The position numbers and the translations under genes were made by a program. From positions 3,398,646 through 3,462,645 of the forward strand of contig NC_087391.1 of assembly GCF_963675165.1 (NCBI RefSeq): 64,000 bases of DNA, in the 5' to 3' direction. This DNA comes from Halichondria panicea. Lineage: Eukaryota; Porifera; Demospongiae; Suberitida; Halichondriidae. The notes beneath the pieces are model-generated. The model was given only the letters and a program-made list of their open reading frames with translations, ran no database searches and was not told the DNA's origin. Below are positions 1 through 12,092 of the stretch, one piece after another (position 1 is the first letter of the stretch; the number at the start of each line of letters is the position of its first letter).

Positions 1-85
1 TTACCGTAGCACCGGAGAATACAGTCCATGTGCGTAATTAGCTAAGTACCACAAAAAACATTTCTAAATTAATTATGACTTGCAG

Positions 86-1241
86 GTTGGACATGTGTAT
101 GGCCGGAGAATGTTAAAGGGTGTGCTTGAGTCTAAAGGTATTAAGGTATCTGAGAAAAGAGTTTCAGAGTCCTTACAGAGAGTGGCCCCTTTGCAATATG
201 ATCAGCAGCGGAATGACACCTTAGACCGTACTAATCCACTGCAATACTCGGCTCTCCACTTTGGGCATAAACTTCATATTGACCAAAATGAAAAGATCAC
301 AATGTTTGGTGCTACCCACATAGTTGCAAGGGATGGATATTCAGGCAAGATAATTGCTTACTGTACAATGCCAGTCAAGAACAATTTGGCTATATACGAC
401 AGTATTTTGAGGTATTGTTCAACTCATTGAATAATAGTTACATCAGTAACACGTATAATTTCCATATCAGGTCATCTACTAAAACGTATGGTCTTTGGAA
501 GCAAATTCGAGTCGACCATGGAAGAGAATTTTATCTTCTTTTGTATGTACAAGAAGCACTTCGTTGTCGTGTTGGCCCTCGGGATATTCTTCCTTACGTT
601 CAATCTCCTTCAACAGAAGTAAGGGTACTGATATTGCTTACATGCATTAACTTTTCTCTCTACAGAACCACACTGTTGAACGCATTTGGGTTGAAGTAAA
701 TTCTCGTATTAACTACCCCCTAAAGCGACACTTGATATCAATGGAAGCTACTAATCTGATTAACATGAGTGATGAAACTACAAAATTTTGTGTTTCGTTT
801 GTTACGTGCAATGTTGCTTATCATGGATTATCATTGTTTGTTGCAGCTTGGAATCATCATTCTATACCAGGTAAATGTAATGACATTATTATTGATGACA
901 CATGCGCTATTATAATATGTGATACAGGTCGAGGAGTACCCAATCATTTGCAGGTGCAGCGTTATGAAACTATACCCATTCCAGATGGGGAAGTACCGGG
1001 TACTGATGAAGCTGCAGATGCATACCGTTCTCAAGGTGGTCAGCTAAGAGAGTTTGGACTTTTTGGTTGCGATCCACTCAAGGATCGACAGGATCTAATT
1101 ATGAAAAGGGAGCAATATTTCCTCTCTCGCTGTCGTTTTGGGGACATCTTTAGTAATGTGGTATCAGGAAATGGACAAGCATATTCATATGCAATTGCTG
1201 AGTTCATTAGAATAACGAACTCTCTAGAAGCTTATCTATAG
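86..1241 (+). CDS. Integrase-core domain gene, 3' exons (5' part outside window)
   Basis: Four exons join cleanly at GT-AG sites: about 86-411, 471-618, 666-870 and 928-1241. The introns are only 47-59 bp, and the last (57 bp) is also open in frame. The product resembles the eukaryotic integrase-core family found in many invertebrates and fish. Visible landmarks are an HIDQNEK stretch (first Asp), VDHGREFY (second acidic position), NHTVERIW and WNHHSIPG/RGVPN. This is an RNase H-fold transposase/integrase architecture, so DNA strand transfer is the ancestral activity. The acceptor at 81-85 shows that upstream exons lie outside the window, so the TTG at 80 is not a start. The reading frame is intact across all visible exons, and the gene could be an active element or a domesticated copy. 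Exon boundaries are my reading of splice consensus and family motifs. Confidence 0.75.
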
Positions 1242-1668
1242 TCTAAGAGCCATTTTACTTGCTCATAATCATTATAGAGTGTTTAACATTAACTGAGTAC
1301 TACAAGTTAACTGCCAGGGGTTGTAATATTAAAATATCTCCCCCTCGTGTTTTCAAAATACCAGGAAACGTTGGGTTCTGGAAACTCGCATTAATGGAAA
1401 TTTAAAGATTTAAGAATCCAGAAATTGGTAAATGCAAGCACTCCCTAATTTCCTGACTTTTTGGCAAAAAACACAGACATTCTAGAATGGCCGCTTTAAT
1501 ACACTGATCATTCCTGGTGGGGTTCATATTTAATACCCTGATATTACAATATTGCTGACCACACCATTATGTAATTTTCGACAATCATTACCTACTTAGC
1601 TCAAAAAAGTCTGCTTGCTTACGGCCTCGAGTAGTGGGGTTTTGGGGTTTAACTATAAACAAATTTAG

Positions 1669-1845
1669 TACCATATATATTATAGCGGGTAATTTTCTTG
1701 GGGTGAAATATTCGTTATTTTCGTGGGCAAGCTGACCTCCACGAAACTTTAACGTAGGCATGGCTTACCAGTGCAAGCAACGAAATTTTTACTCCACCGT
1801 TTTTCGAGGAGTTGAACGAATTTTTACCCCACAAAAATTACGGTA
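1669..1845. mobile_element. Short MITE, TACC...GGTA ends
   Basis: Imperfect terminal inverted repeats run from TACCATATATATTATAGCGG at the left to the complement of TACCGTAATTTTTGTGGGG at the right. Inside, both arms carry a related TTCG-containing segment. TA at both ends fits a Tc1/mariner-type TA target. Similar ends are seen near 53,755-53,995 and 58,465-58,762. Confidence 0.5.
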
Positions 1846-3510
1846 ATACTGTTCCATAACATAATTATATAGGTGTCATAGCTGTCATCATTTTCACAAG
1901 TAGTATCTGCTTGTGCCTGCTGAAGAGTTGGCCAATTCTTCGATTCCTGTGTATTCCTGTGTCTAAAAACTGTTCCCATTCAAACCACTGACGCCACTTG
2001 CATATGTCAGTCCTGTTTCTCATACACAGGGGTGAATATTTCACGATTATGATTATCATTACTTTTAACTTATCATTACTTTTAACCTTCCGTACTCAAG
2101 GCTTTGTTTAAGGTGGACCAAAAGCTGGCTATGATGGTGTCCTGGTAATTGAGGGAATTGCCTGAATTTGGGCGACTCAGGCTGTTCTGTTCTGTTACAC
2201 TGTGCAGGTCTATATATAGGGTGAATATTAAGACAGTCTGATAATGGTCTGATAATGGTCTTTACAGAATCTAGAGTTGAGCGTATTATAATTATTTCCA
2301 CATGATGATTCACATGATGATTATTTCCACCACAATTCGTGCATGCATTGCATAATTATTTACACTTTTACACTACTACAACTTTTAACAAAGCTATTAT
2401 GAGAAAATACCTTCTGTATATAATTATAGTGTATGTGCTTCTGTCCAAAGCCTGCCTTATACCATATGTCAAGCATAATTATAATTCACTCACCTATTAT
2501 TCTATAAATGCTGCTATGCCAAAATACCAGGTGTAATGAAATACCAGGTGTAAATTTGAGTATAAAATAATTATTGTATGCACATAATAATTATAATTAT
2601 AGGCGACACAGCAGAGTCGAAATCAAAGACGGATAATGTATCTATACTGTCATCACTTGAATCCACACTACCAGAGTTTTCATATTCAGTGCCGGAAAGT
2701 GGTTGTAGACTCATTAAGTTTGTAGACTCATTAAGTTTAAACTTGCAAGAGTGATATTGAGTGATATTGTTCCACGAGAATATGAATCACACTTAGTTGC
2801 CATGACTGTTTTTTTTATTGTGCTTTTTATTGTGCTCAGCATTATGACGTCAGTTGACCGTTTCTTATGAAGAAACGCTTCGATTAGTTGTTGTTTAGAT
2901 TCAGGTGTTGACGAATATGTGGACGCTTCAGGGATCGATAGCAGCTCAAGGCAACAAACTCTTGGATATCTGATCTGAATGGAAAGCAGCTTCATAAACA
3001 CAGTAACACAGGAAGTAAATGATGACATCACAATACAACTCAAGTTTACCTATACATACCTGCATACTGCATATTTTGCTTTTAGTTTCAGTAGAAACAT
3101 CTGCGTCCTAATCAGTTCAAGGTATGGGCACCGGAAAAACAGAGCTTGACAGAAGTCAAGGGCTGCTGAGGCTGCTGAGGACTAGAAGGCCAAAGCTGAG
3201 CCTGAGCCCGAACAAGTGTCACGGCTAGTGAAGATTGGTAACAAGGTCATATGCATAGTCTCAATAATTATTACCTCTAAACACAGCAATGTTCTGTCCA
3301 TACGGACACCCTATAATGTGCGGAATGGCTGTGATCACCTCACACTACATGGAAATAATTAGCCAGTTTGTGCTGTGTGCAGAAGCATTCTTTGTAGTAA
3401 AATTTGCAGTAAAATTTGAGTGGTCCATTGAGATAAAAGTTATTGCTTTTACAAATGTGTAACAAAGTGATGTAACGATGAACGCTATAGTAATAGTACT
3501 TTGTTATTAG

Positions 3511-3535
3511 GTACACCCACTTAGTGTGGGTGTAC
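3511..3535. repeat. Perfect short palindrome
   Basis: GTACACCCAC and GTGGGTGTAC flank a five-base centre, forming a 10-bp stem. The same GTACACCCAC core recurs in the hairpin at 59,171-59,255, so it is probably a fragment of that repeat. Confidence 0.5.
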
Positions 3536-3823
3536 ATAGTTGACTGGACTTCCTATTATAATGCTGTGCGCATGCGTAGTCTTGCCATGTGGAAAATGAA
3601 CATTGAGTATTAAGTGATTGAGCTATCTAAAAGGTAAAAGTTCGAATTTTGTGATTGACTGGATAGGTGGTTTGTGAGACATTCCACCAATCCCTGACAC
3701 TCGGATTGACTGACTTGTACGAGAAAGCGAGGCTGTGTGCCAAACGTTCAGAAATAAAGGAGGCTGAGGAGGCGTTATCCAGTAGTGCTCGAGCTTCAAC
3801 TGACGAGCCATCAGGTGCAGTGA

Positions 3824-5257
3824 TTAGTGCACATCGGATTTCAAACTGGCTGTATTGGACCCCACAGAGATTTCTTCGGAAGGTTTTTTACTGTCATGTA
3901 GCAGAGTGTGATGAGATTTCTGACATTCCTTGCATTTGTGCACAGATTTGCATTGGAGCTTGAAATGGCCACCACTTAGACAATTTGTACACAATCTGTT
4001 AATCTTCAGCACTTGCATCTTGCTGTCCTGAGACATTGACCTGAAAGCAGGGCAAACGTACAGCGGTTGATCTTGCAAGCTACACAATTCTTGTCGTGGT
4101 GAGAATGAGTGGCATGTGAAGTCACTCTACTAGGTAGTCTCTTGACTGTCTTGTGTGTTGCACAGGAGACTTCTACCGCTTGGGCTCTCATGTCGATGAA
4201 ATCAAGCAGTGCTTGGTAATGGGGAACACTGGTCTCAGCTTGGCTGTGCTTCTGCCATTCGAAGAGAGTGTCAACATCGAGTTTTAGCTCAATCATTGAA
4301 GTAATGAATTTTCCAGGTAGTTCACATCCAAGGTTTCCGAGGGCACGAACATGTTGTTGAATGGCGTTGTGTAGCTTTCTGAGTTCTCGGCCGTTCCCTT
4401 CTTTCAGAGAGGGGGTCAGTTGCACATGAGTGCGCTGTATTAGACGAGGTCTGTCATAGCGGGACTTGAGCATTCCACGGCTTTGTCTCCGAAGCCCTCA
4501 ATCGCATTCTTAGCATCCCCGTCCTTGATGATGGCATGTTGGAGATATACAGCATTGGAAATGTTTTTCTTGTTATGGACAGATACCGCGAACTGATCCC
4601 AGAATTGTTTCCAATGAATGAGACTCCCATCAAATGTAGGCTTGGGTAATCTGACTCCCGTGCCATCAGATGTCAGGTGTGTCCATATGAGCTGCGAGCA
4701 ACCGTTTAACCTTGTGGGATGTAGTGAACAATTGTCTTTCGAGCAACGAGAGCAATTCATCATCATCTGATATGTCCATGGCTGTGAGCTGGTCATAGAG
4801 TAGAGAAACTTATAGTCAAATAGTTCTTCTTGAAACTGAGTGAGCAATGAGAGTTCAACAAGGGTGTCGGGTTCAGGTCGTTAATCCGATCCAAACCGGT
4901 TTGGATCAGAGACAGTTTACGGGATAGTGGTCTCCGATCAGGGAGTGTAACATCATCAATGCTTCCAGTCGTATGGTGAGGACGACTGGTGAGGTCCGAC
5001 ACATCGTTGTCAATGACTCTCAATGACTCCTTGCTCAGTTTCCATTGCGTCTGTATCTTCTTCATCGATCAGGTCGATTATTTCGAAGTGTAGCTTTTGA
5101 AGTCGGATTCGATCGATTGTAGCTTGTTGACGAGTTGTCTTGCATGATCGGCACTTCAAGGTTGATCAACAGTGCCTTCCAATTCAGTGAGGCGGCCTCC
5201 CAATCGCGTGATTGATGCTCGGAGGACTCCACGCCTCTTGCAGAGGTTAGATGCCAT
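3824..5257 (-). pseudogene. BEL/Pao retrotransposon gag, decayed
   Basis: Reading from 5257 leftward, a start codon leads into a Lys/Arg-rich gag N-terminus. Next comes the capsid-like region typical of BEL/Pao Gag (DUF1759 family: FDGSLIHWKQFWDQF near 4,600 and YDRPRLIQ near 4,450). A double zinc knuckle (CTNCLSGGHFKLQC, then CKECQKSHH) sits near 3,895-3,990. The coding signal is spread over three frames with in-frame stops, so this is a relic. No pol follows and no LTRs were recognised. It is related to, but distinct from, the plus-strand BEL element at 12.1-16.6 kb. In an intact element Gag packages the RNA and forms the particle. Confidence 0.75.
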
Positions 5258-5496
5258 GTAGATTCTTTGAGAAGTTCAGAGTTGGGGAAAATACACCATG
5301 TGGTGAGAGAATTCCAGTTGAGTATAGTGATAGTACACTGGCTAGTAGTGATACACAGTTCGTTCGAAGGACCAATTTTATGAGTGAGCCAATTCTAATT
5401 CATTCTTAGTACACATTTTGGTAACTCAATTAACTTTCATTAGAGAACTTCTAATTATACAAAAACAAAATCGAAAATAAGTGGGAGAGTAATATG

Positions 5497-6065
5497 AACG
5501 ACCATGACCCAAGTAGTCAAGCGTCAACAACATGCACTGCATTTATATCACTGTTCTGGTTTCTTTATAATCATGTCACCAGCCGAGGGTTTGCACTTCA
5601 GTGCTCTAGTTTGTTTGTTTGTCACAGGCACTCACCTGGGTACCACAGCGCAGCATGTATAGCCTTCACAGAACAATATCTTGGTTTAAATAGTGGCAGA
5701 TTTTGATGTTAAAGCTTCTTTGTCGAGCAAAAGCTAGCTACACGTTACACAGTTGCAGCTGAAGTGATCCGTACCTGGAACAATTGATAGTAGAAAGCTA
5801 AAATTGTGACTGGTTGTTGGCTGACCTATATACTCCAGCCTGGCAGGAGCGTGTGATCCCAGTCCACAGTACATGTCACTCCAGTCTGGTTTGCTCTTGA
5901 GTTGCTGTGCTAGTCATACATGCTACATGCACTGCATTCTGGTTTCTTTATTATCATGTCAGTTTAGTTGCTGTGCTACTACATGCACTGCATCATCACT
6001 CTCCTGGTTTCTTTATTATCATGTCACTCTAGTTACTCTAGTTAGATTAGTCTTGAGTTGCTGTG
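5497..6065. repeat. Divergent copy of the main dispersed repeat
   Basis: It contains the hallmark blocks of the 24.8-33.5 kb repeat: GAGGGTTTGCACTTCAGTGC, a TTTG run, CTCACCTGG with CAGCATG, TGTTAAAGCTTCTTTGTCGA and GCTGAAGTGATCC. It is shortened and rearranged compared with the array units. Confidence 0.8.
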
Positions 6066-6430
6066 CTAGAGTAAAGAACCAATCATCGGACAACCAATCA
6101 TCGGACGTCATCATAATTATGTCGGACACCGATATTGTCAAAACTACAAAAGATACAGACACGACCATTTTAAAGCTAATGTCTTATGCTGTAGCTATAC
6201 TGTGAAAATTGTTTGTTTTACAGCTGAAACTGTAGCGATTGCCGGACATAAGTTCGGACAGTGCGATATTCGGACAGTGCACCAGTAAGGACTCCTGTGA
6301 AAATATAAAAACTGAGGACTATAGCGGAACTCTAGCTGCAGACTAAAAATGAAGTCCTATTAGGTACACTCAGTTGAACTGGTGAAGGTATCTCGATCAA
6401 TAAATCGGACATTGCGGTTAGGATCAATTT
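6066..6430. repeat. 365-bp repeat, copy 1 (inverted relative to 42,226-42,590)
   Basis: Reverse complement of 42,226-42,590 with moderate divergence. Shared blocks include ATGTCGGACACCGATAT, ACTGTGAAAATTGTTTG and AGGACTCCTGTGAAAAT. In both places it abuts a copy of the main dispersed repeat at GCTAGAGTAAAG, suggesting that the two travelled together. Confidence 0.75.
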
Positions 6431-6446
6431 TTTTTTTTTAACAGAA

Positions 6447-7848
6447 AATAGCAGAATAGTATGGAAGGGTATTAGAGTCAAAATTCCCAGCTTTTGTCCC
6501 AGTATTTGTCCCGGTGTTTGTCCTGGTAAATGTCCCGGTAAATGTCCCGGTAAATGTCCCGGTACACGTTCCGGTACGCCTTTTTCCTGTGGGCGAGGTC
6601 GACCAGCCTCCCAAATTTGAGGTGTGGTCGTCACAGCCCAGCAATTACTGCTGCATCCGCTCCAGTTCTTTGCCCCAGTTCTTTGCCCCAGAAAGTGTCC
6701 CAGTAAGTGTCCCGGTATGTGTCCCAGTCAGTGTCCCGGTAAGTGTCCCGGTATGTGTCCCAGTGAATAAAACGCAAAACTTCACGCGGTATTTATTCGA
6801 GGCAATACACTTTAGAGTTTAGGGAGTGATTAGCCTAGTGTGCATTATATAATAATTAGTGTCTTGATGTATGTGCATGACAGTACGATGTATGTGACAG
6901 TACAGTAGAAGCGAAGACACTGACGTACATCTATACACATAGATTAGTGCAGCAAGTCCTGGAGTAACTTCTATGAAGAGGAACACCAAGTATATCTGTC
7001 ACCAACCAACGGAAACACTCTTGAACTGGACTACATTCCTCTATAACAACTTTAATACCACCCATTTCAAGTGCTGTTTCATACTCCTTTGTACTCCAAT
7101 CTATTAAACGTTATAACTTTAAATTTAACACTGGCTTTATATTTTGTGTATAATTATCCGTTTTACATGACTAAAAAGGGAGTGGTCTTGTATAATAGGC
7201 AGCTGCCTCACTACAACCCTCGATCCTCTTGAGACAAAACATAAACTGAGACAAAACATAAACAACAAACAGTCATAAGTTTATGTGTAAAATCAAATCA
7301 GAAGTTTGGGTCTTCTTAGCCCCTCACAAGGCTGCATTTTCGTAGCCTCACATGGCTAGGTTCTTAGTGTTTTCTTAGCCTCACAAGTCTGTCTTTTTAA
7401 CCTCACAAGGCTAGGTTCTTCGTATCTTCTTAGCCTCCACAAGGCTCTTTTATGGCACGAGGCATTCACTTCCATTGCGCATGCGCATTCCATGAGTTAA
7501 CTTGTCGCAATCTTTATTCTGGTACTGGGACATGTGCCGGGACACATGCCGGGGCACATACCGAGACACATACCAGGACACTTACTGGTGCACATACCGG
7601 GACACTTACCGGGACACATACCGGGACACTTGCCGGGGCACAAAACTGGATCGGATGCAGCAGTAATTGCTGGGCTGTGACAACTACCCCAAATTTGGGA
7701 GGCTGGTCGACCTTGCCCACAGGAAAAGGGAGTACCGGGACGTGTACCGGGACCTTTACCAGGACGTTTACTGGGACAAACACCGGGACATTTACTGGGA
7801 CAAACAGGCTGGGAATTTTGACTCTAATACCCTTCCATAGAATAGTAG
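6447..7848. mobile_element. Fold-back element with subrepeat-filled inverted arms
   Basis: The left arm (6447-6768) and right arm (about 7521-7848) are inverted copies. Each holds, in the same order, GGAAGGGTATTAGAGTCAAA, a run of 12-bp TGTCCCGGTAAA-type subrepeats, a unique block (CCTGTGGGCGAGGTCGACC), then a second run of subrepeats. The arms enclose about 750 bp. This layout matches the Foldback class, in which long terminal inverted repeats are made of short tandem repeats. The Val-Pro-Val open frames across it are a by-product of the 12-bp unit and not a protein gene. Confidence 0.75.
7310..7450. repeat. Minisatellite, about 25-bp unit, 5 copies
   Basis: Imperfect repeats of CTTCTTAGCCTCACAAGGCT lie in the centre of the fold-back element. 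Confidence 0.7.
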
Positions 7849-8134
7849 CTAATTCAAATCAGTTACCTACACAAAAAACAGTACACAACAACTGTACAGT
7901 AACTGATAGAATGCAAGAGAAATACCGTCAAACCTAATTTATTCCATATGGTTATAGTATCTGCGAAGAATGAATATTTGAAATTATTAGAAGTCGCGAA
8001 TGGGACCGAAAGCTGTGTTAGCTAGTGTTCAAATGTCTTAATTGGTACGGCTGGACTCTAATGGTGAATAGAAGATTGGGATAGGATATGTCCCCTGATA
8101 TGATCTAGGCAGAGTCTGACTATGCTCAGCTAGC

Positions 8135-9550
8135 GTTTTTATGTTGCACATATTCTCATCCCATTTCTTGGTGCACGGGCAAACTTCTGGGTGTCCTCCA
8201 GTAACTTGATGTCCTTAGCCAAGTGGGGACTCCAGACAGCAGAGGCGTATTCTAAATGAGGTCTAATTAGTGATTTGTATAATTTTGAGGTACAGTCAGG
8301 TTTAGAGTATCTCCTGTGGAGCATGCCAATAAGTTTTCTCGATTTATTGCGGAGAAATCACTTGAGAAGTTGACGCCAAGGTATTTGAAAACATCTACCC
8401 TTCGTCAATAGTAAGAGTGGGGTTCGGAAGTGTGGAAGTGTGGGTGAGTGTAGAAGGTCATGTAGCAACATTTTTGAACATTTAACTTCAAGTGATTGTG
8501 TGATATCCAGTAGCAGAGTGAGTTCACATCATCTGAGTAGTCAGATTGTGAACTGATTGACCTGTAGAGCGCAATGTCGTCAGCATACATTGCTATGCTG
8601 CTCGATGACACACAGCCTTATCAATATAGATTAGGAAGAGTAGAGGGCCAAGAATTGACCCCTGAGGGACTCCTGAAAGCATCTACACCATCAAGAACAA
8701 GCCTACATAGCCATTTGATTTGGTGATGAATGGTGATGAATGGGTTTAATTCAATTTGTTTTAGTTTATTTAGGTAAGGGACTGAGTCAAAGGCCTAGAA
8801 CACACCCCGGCCCATCCAGGGCATCCAGGGATTCAAGGCAGTCGTGTGAAAAAGATATGAGGGTGGATTTCCCTGCAGTGAATCCCCATTGTTGAGAGGA
8901 CAGGGATTGAGGTGGGTTGTCATGACACTCAGTATGTGCCTCTCCAGAATTTTGCTAATGACAGGCAGAATAGATATTGGTCTATAGTTCGCAGGATTTT
9001 CTCTGTCACCAGACTTTGGGATTGGGACCACACGAGCGAACTTCCAGTCTATGGGAACCTTACCAGTTTTGATGAAAGTTATAGAATGTGCTGTGTTTTT
9101 TAGCATTAGAGCCAGTTGATTTTTTTACTTCCAGCGTAGTGATCCTCTGAGCAAAGGAAGTCATCAGGTAAATTAGACAGTGTCAAACAGGCTGTTGCCT
9201 GGTAGATTGCCAGAATGGTTGAAGTTTTTGAAGAACTGTTCATTGAGAATGTTTGCTTTAGCTCGGCTATTTGTCACAGTGCCAGACAGTGGGCATCTTA
9301 GAGAGGGTTTCCTTCCTATTGAGAGTTTTGTACAGTTTCCAAAAAGTCAGCGTGATGGAGTTTCATAAAGAAAGCTTTACGAAGCTCAGAGGTAATTTTG
9401 TTCCTTGTGTATTTAAAGTTACCAGTTAACTTGTATTTCTTTAGTAAGGAGTTTCTCTGTTTAATAGAATCCATGGTAGGTGCTTTCGGCGAGGAAGAGT
9501 TTTTTTGGGTATGCAATGGTTCTGGAACAAGGTTTGCCATTTCTCCCAAC
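8135..9550 (-). pseudogene. Non-LTR retrotransposon reverse transcriptase relic
   Basis: Minus-strand pieces in family order. 9549-9316 encodes a Lys-rich pre-RT segment (RNSLLKKYKLTGN). 9106-8860 has the finger motifs KVPIDWKFARVVPIPKSGD and NYRPISILPVISKILER. 8611-8405 has the catalytic MYADDIALY box and NHLKLNVQKC. 8324-8139 has the thumb motif LYKSLIRPHLEYASAVWSP. These identify a Jockey/CR1-like LINE RT. Frames change between blocks, the stretch between RT motifs 2 and 4 is shortened, and stops are present, so it is dead. No endonuclease domain was recognised upstream. Confidence 0.85.
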
Positions 9551-10505
9551 AGGTCTTCTGTGTCTAGTATGTTGTCCCAGTCTACTTAACCGGACAACCA
9601 TACAAAGGTCACTTTTGAATCGTTTCTCTTTATACAGTCGTTTCTCTTTATACAGTACATGAAAATGGTAAGTTACTTGTATATCTAGTCTATTTATGGT
9701 TAAATTAACAGCCAAAGACGGTTGCCTATGAGCATACATATCATGTACTCACTGACATCAGGACACAATGTAACATCTTTTTCCTAGGCTCGGATGATTG
9801 ATTTGCACTGTAGAATATCTGGAGCAATTAAGGTCACGTGATCACGATCTTCGCCGTGATCCAGTACCCACAATACAACCACCATGTGTGTACCATGATT
9901 GGACGAACTCTAAACGTATGGGGTTAGCTGTATCCAATCACACTCTGTCATTCAGACAAGCACAAGAGAGTACCCAAGTCAATGTTTCCACAAATAGACC
10001 TGGCCCAGAGAAGTATCTTACGACGATGGAAGAAGGGGAACTTGCACATTTTTTGATTGGTTGTGCAGCATCCCAGAACTAGAACACAACCAGAACTAGA
10101 ACACAAGTTATCTGCATTGTACAGCAACATCTCTGGAGAAAAGGGATTGAGAAAGAGCAACGAAGACAACCTCATATTACTCTCCGTACTCCCGCCCAAC
10201 CACGAGCTCAAGCTATGAGTCGGGTAACAAAGATTTCGATAAACTTTAACTCAGAATACTTTGCCAAGGTTGATTTTCAATTGTGATGAGAGCGGAATGC
10301 CTTTAGCACCCAAAGCACCCAAAGTTGTGGCCAGAAAAGGGCAGAAGAATCTATCATGTATCACCTCTGATCAGGTAACCTGTGTCAATGCAACTGGCGA
10401 CTGCATACTACCATTTGTGATCTTCAATCGAAAGATGAAAACTGAACTTGCTGTTGGTGAAATTCCAAACACGTATTCGAAAAATGGATATGGAGCTGTT
10501 CCATG

Positions 10506-11739
10506 CTCTGCGTAGTTAAGGCCCGGGTCTGGCTGTAAATACCAAAATTTAACACTATGTTCATACTGCTGTATTATTTGCAATATACAGTGTATGCTGC
10601 ATCAAAATGATCCAAAATGAAGCTCAATGTTTTCTTTTTCCAAAAAACTAATTAGCTTAATTCAATTATGCTAATTAGCCCCAAAAATGGTGATGATGTC
10701 ATGCCAACTTTTAATAAGAAGAACTACAAATGCGGCCATGAAGATGCTAAGATCAAGCTTCAAAAACAAGGCTAGATGAACTTATCATTGCTAGGTACTA
10801 ATATCCGGCGGGGGAAGAGTAGGAGTTACTGTATTCTTGAGATACACAGCATAGCCTACCTCTAGAGTGGCTGTCAGAGCTAAAGAAGCCAGTATAGCTA
10901 AGGCAGTTTTGCACATATTGACTTCCCCCGCTGGAAATATAATCATGAGGGCCTAAACAACTAGTCTTACCTTGTGCAAGTCCACCGCATTTGTTGCTAA
11001 AGATTCTGTACAATAGTTCCAGCAGCTAGCTAAGCAAGTACCTTGACTTCTTCTTGACACGTGACATCAATTGCAATGAATAACATTAATAATGGTTATA
11101 AATCTCATTAACACTACATCATCTACATTAAATGTTGGTAACTCAGGTATATTAAGGACTGGGACCTTCAATTATTGCTGAATCAGCTAAAACGCAGCCA
11201 CGCCCACGATTTTTAATATGTTTTGTGTGTAAAAATTTTGTGCAGCTACTGATCTTTTTTAGTTCTAAAAACGGTGTTCTAAACCTTCCTTTTAGCTCTT
11301 AATTCTTAGTGTAGTAGGTAGTTCAAAGGCTTAAGCAGACATATCCGCTGGGAGAGAGCATCATGTTCTATTTAGAGTAAGTTATTAGCCTATAAAAATA
11401 AAAATGTCACTTATTGTCAGCTGTAAGACTAAGTTTTGTGCAAAATCTCACCTTTGGCCAAAGAAGTGGCTCTCTCCCAGCAGATATGTCTGCTTAAGCC
11501 TTTGAACTACCTACTACACTAAGAATTAAGAGCTAAAAGGAAGGTTTAGAACACCGTTTTTAGAACTAAAAAAGATCAGTAGCTGCACAAAATTTTTACA
11601 CACAAAACATATTAAAAATCGTGGGCGTGGCTGCGTTTTAGCTGATTCAGCAATAATTGAAGGTCCCAGTCCTTAATATACCTGAGAATGAATAAAATTA
11701 ATCTTATCAGTGCCTGACCCAGGCCTTAACTACACAGAG
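10506..11739. mobile_element. 1.23-kb inverted-repeat element inside the Tigger gene
   Basis: The ends are CTCTGYGTAGTTAAGGCC followed by YGGGTC, inverted at left (10,506) and right (to 11,739). The element falls exactly between the two halves of the transposase catalytic domain. No target duplication is obvious beyond TG. Its interior holds no transposase frame, so it is non-autonomous. It contains a smaller inverted pair (CCGGCGGGGGAAG near 10,804 and CTTCCCCCGCTGG near 10,921) and the palindrome at 11,142-11,686. Confidence 0.7.
11142..11686. repeat. Near-perfect palindrome, two 218-bp arms
   Basis: The arms are 11,142-11,359 and 11,469-11,686 with a 109-bp loop. They are equal in length and almost identical; I saw only a few mismatches, such as CCGCTGGG against CCAGCAG. 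The arm includes CAATTATTGCTGAATCAGC, which also occurs in the palindrome at 31.7-32.6 kb. Transcription would give a long hairpin RNA. Confidence 0.9.
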
Positions 11740-12092
11740 TGACTGGTTTGTTAACCGTTTTCTATGTTGCGCCCCTTCAGAGAGGCCTCTGCTACTACTC
11801 TTAGATGGGTGTTCATCACATTTTTGCCCGGACATGGTTAAACTTGCTGCCAGTGAACAAGTTGTCTTGTTTGTCCTCCCACCCACAACCCAGGTATCTC
11901 AGCCTTTAGACAAAGGAGTCTTCTCAGCTTTAAAGAGCAGTTGGAGAAAATCCTGGGAGAGTTCTCCTGTGAAGCGTGGGACGAGGCAATGACCATCAAA
12001 AGGGTGACCGGAGTATACCCCTTAAATGAAGCTGCATTTGTTTTTCCAGAGGAGCAATTTGAGGAATTTGAACTAGAGGTTCTAACACTGGT

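Larger units (their letters stand above)
1242..3620. other. AT-rich noncoding stretch
   Basis: No convincing gene. The short open frames lack family motifs and splice-site support. A direct repeat of about 20 bp lies near 2704-2740, and a small MITE (1669-1845) and a short palindrome (3511-3535) are listed separately. Confidence 0.5.
9780..12092 (+). pseudogene. pogo/Tigger-type DDE transposase, split by insertions
   Basis: 9860-10080 encodes a CENP-B/Tc5-like helix-turn-helix piece (RPGPEKYLTTMEEGELAHFL). 10180-10515 carries the first catalytic block (LIFNCDESGMPLAPKAPKVV). 11745-11990 carries the second block, with LLLLDGCSSHFCPDM and the conserved PLDKGVF. An intact protein of this family is about 400-600 aa and cuts and pastes its own transposon. 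Frameshifts occur near 10,250 and after about 11,940. The stretch 10,506-11,739 is foreign, and the 3' end is cut at 12,092 by the BEL element; sequence compatible with its continuation resumes at 16,588. Confidence 0.8.

Noticed and set aside
3623-3963. Overlapping plus and minus frames just left of the gag relic
   Set aside because: No BEL Pol motif could be recognised; probably non-coding or too decayed.
6332-7937. Val-Pro-Val and Gly-Thr repeat proteins on both strands
   Set aside because: They follow directly from the 12-bp subrepeat period in a fold-back element; all phases stay open and none has a gene context.
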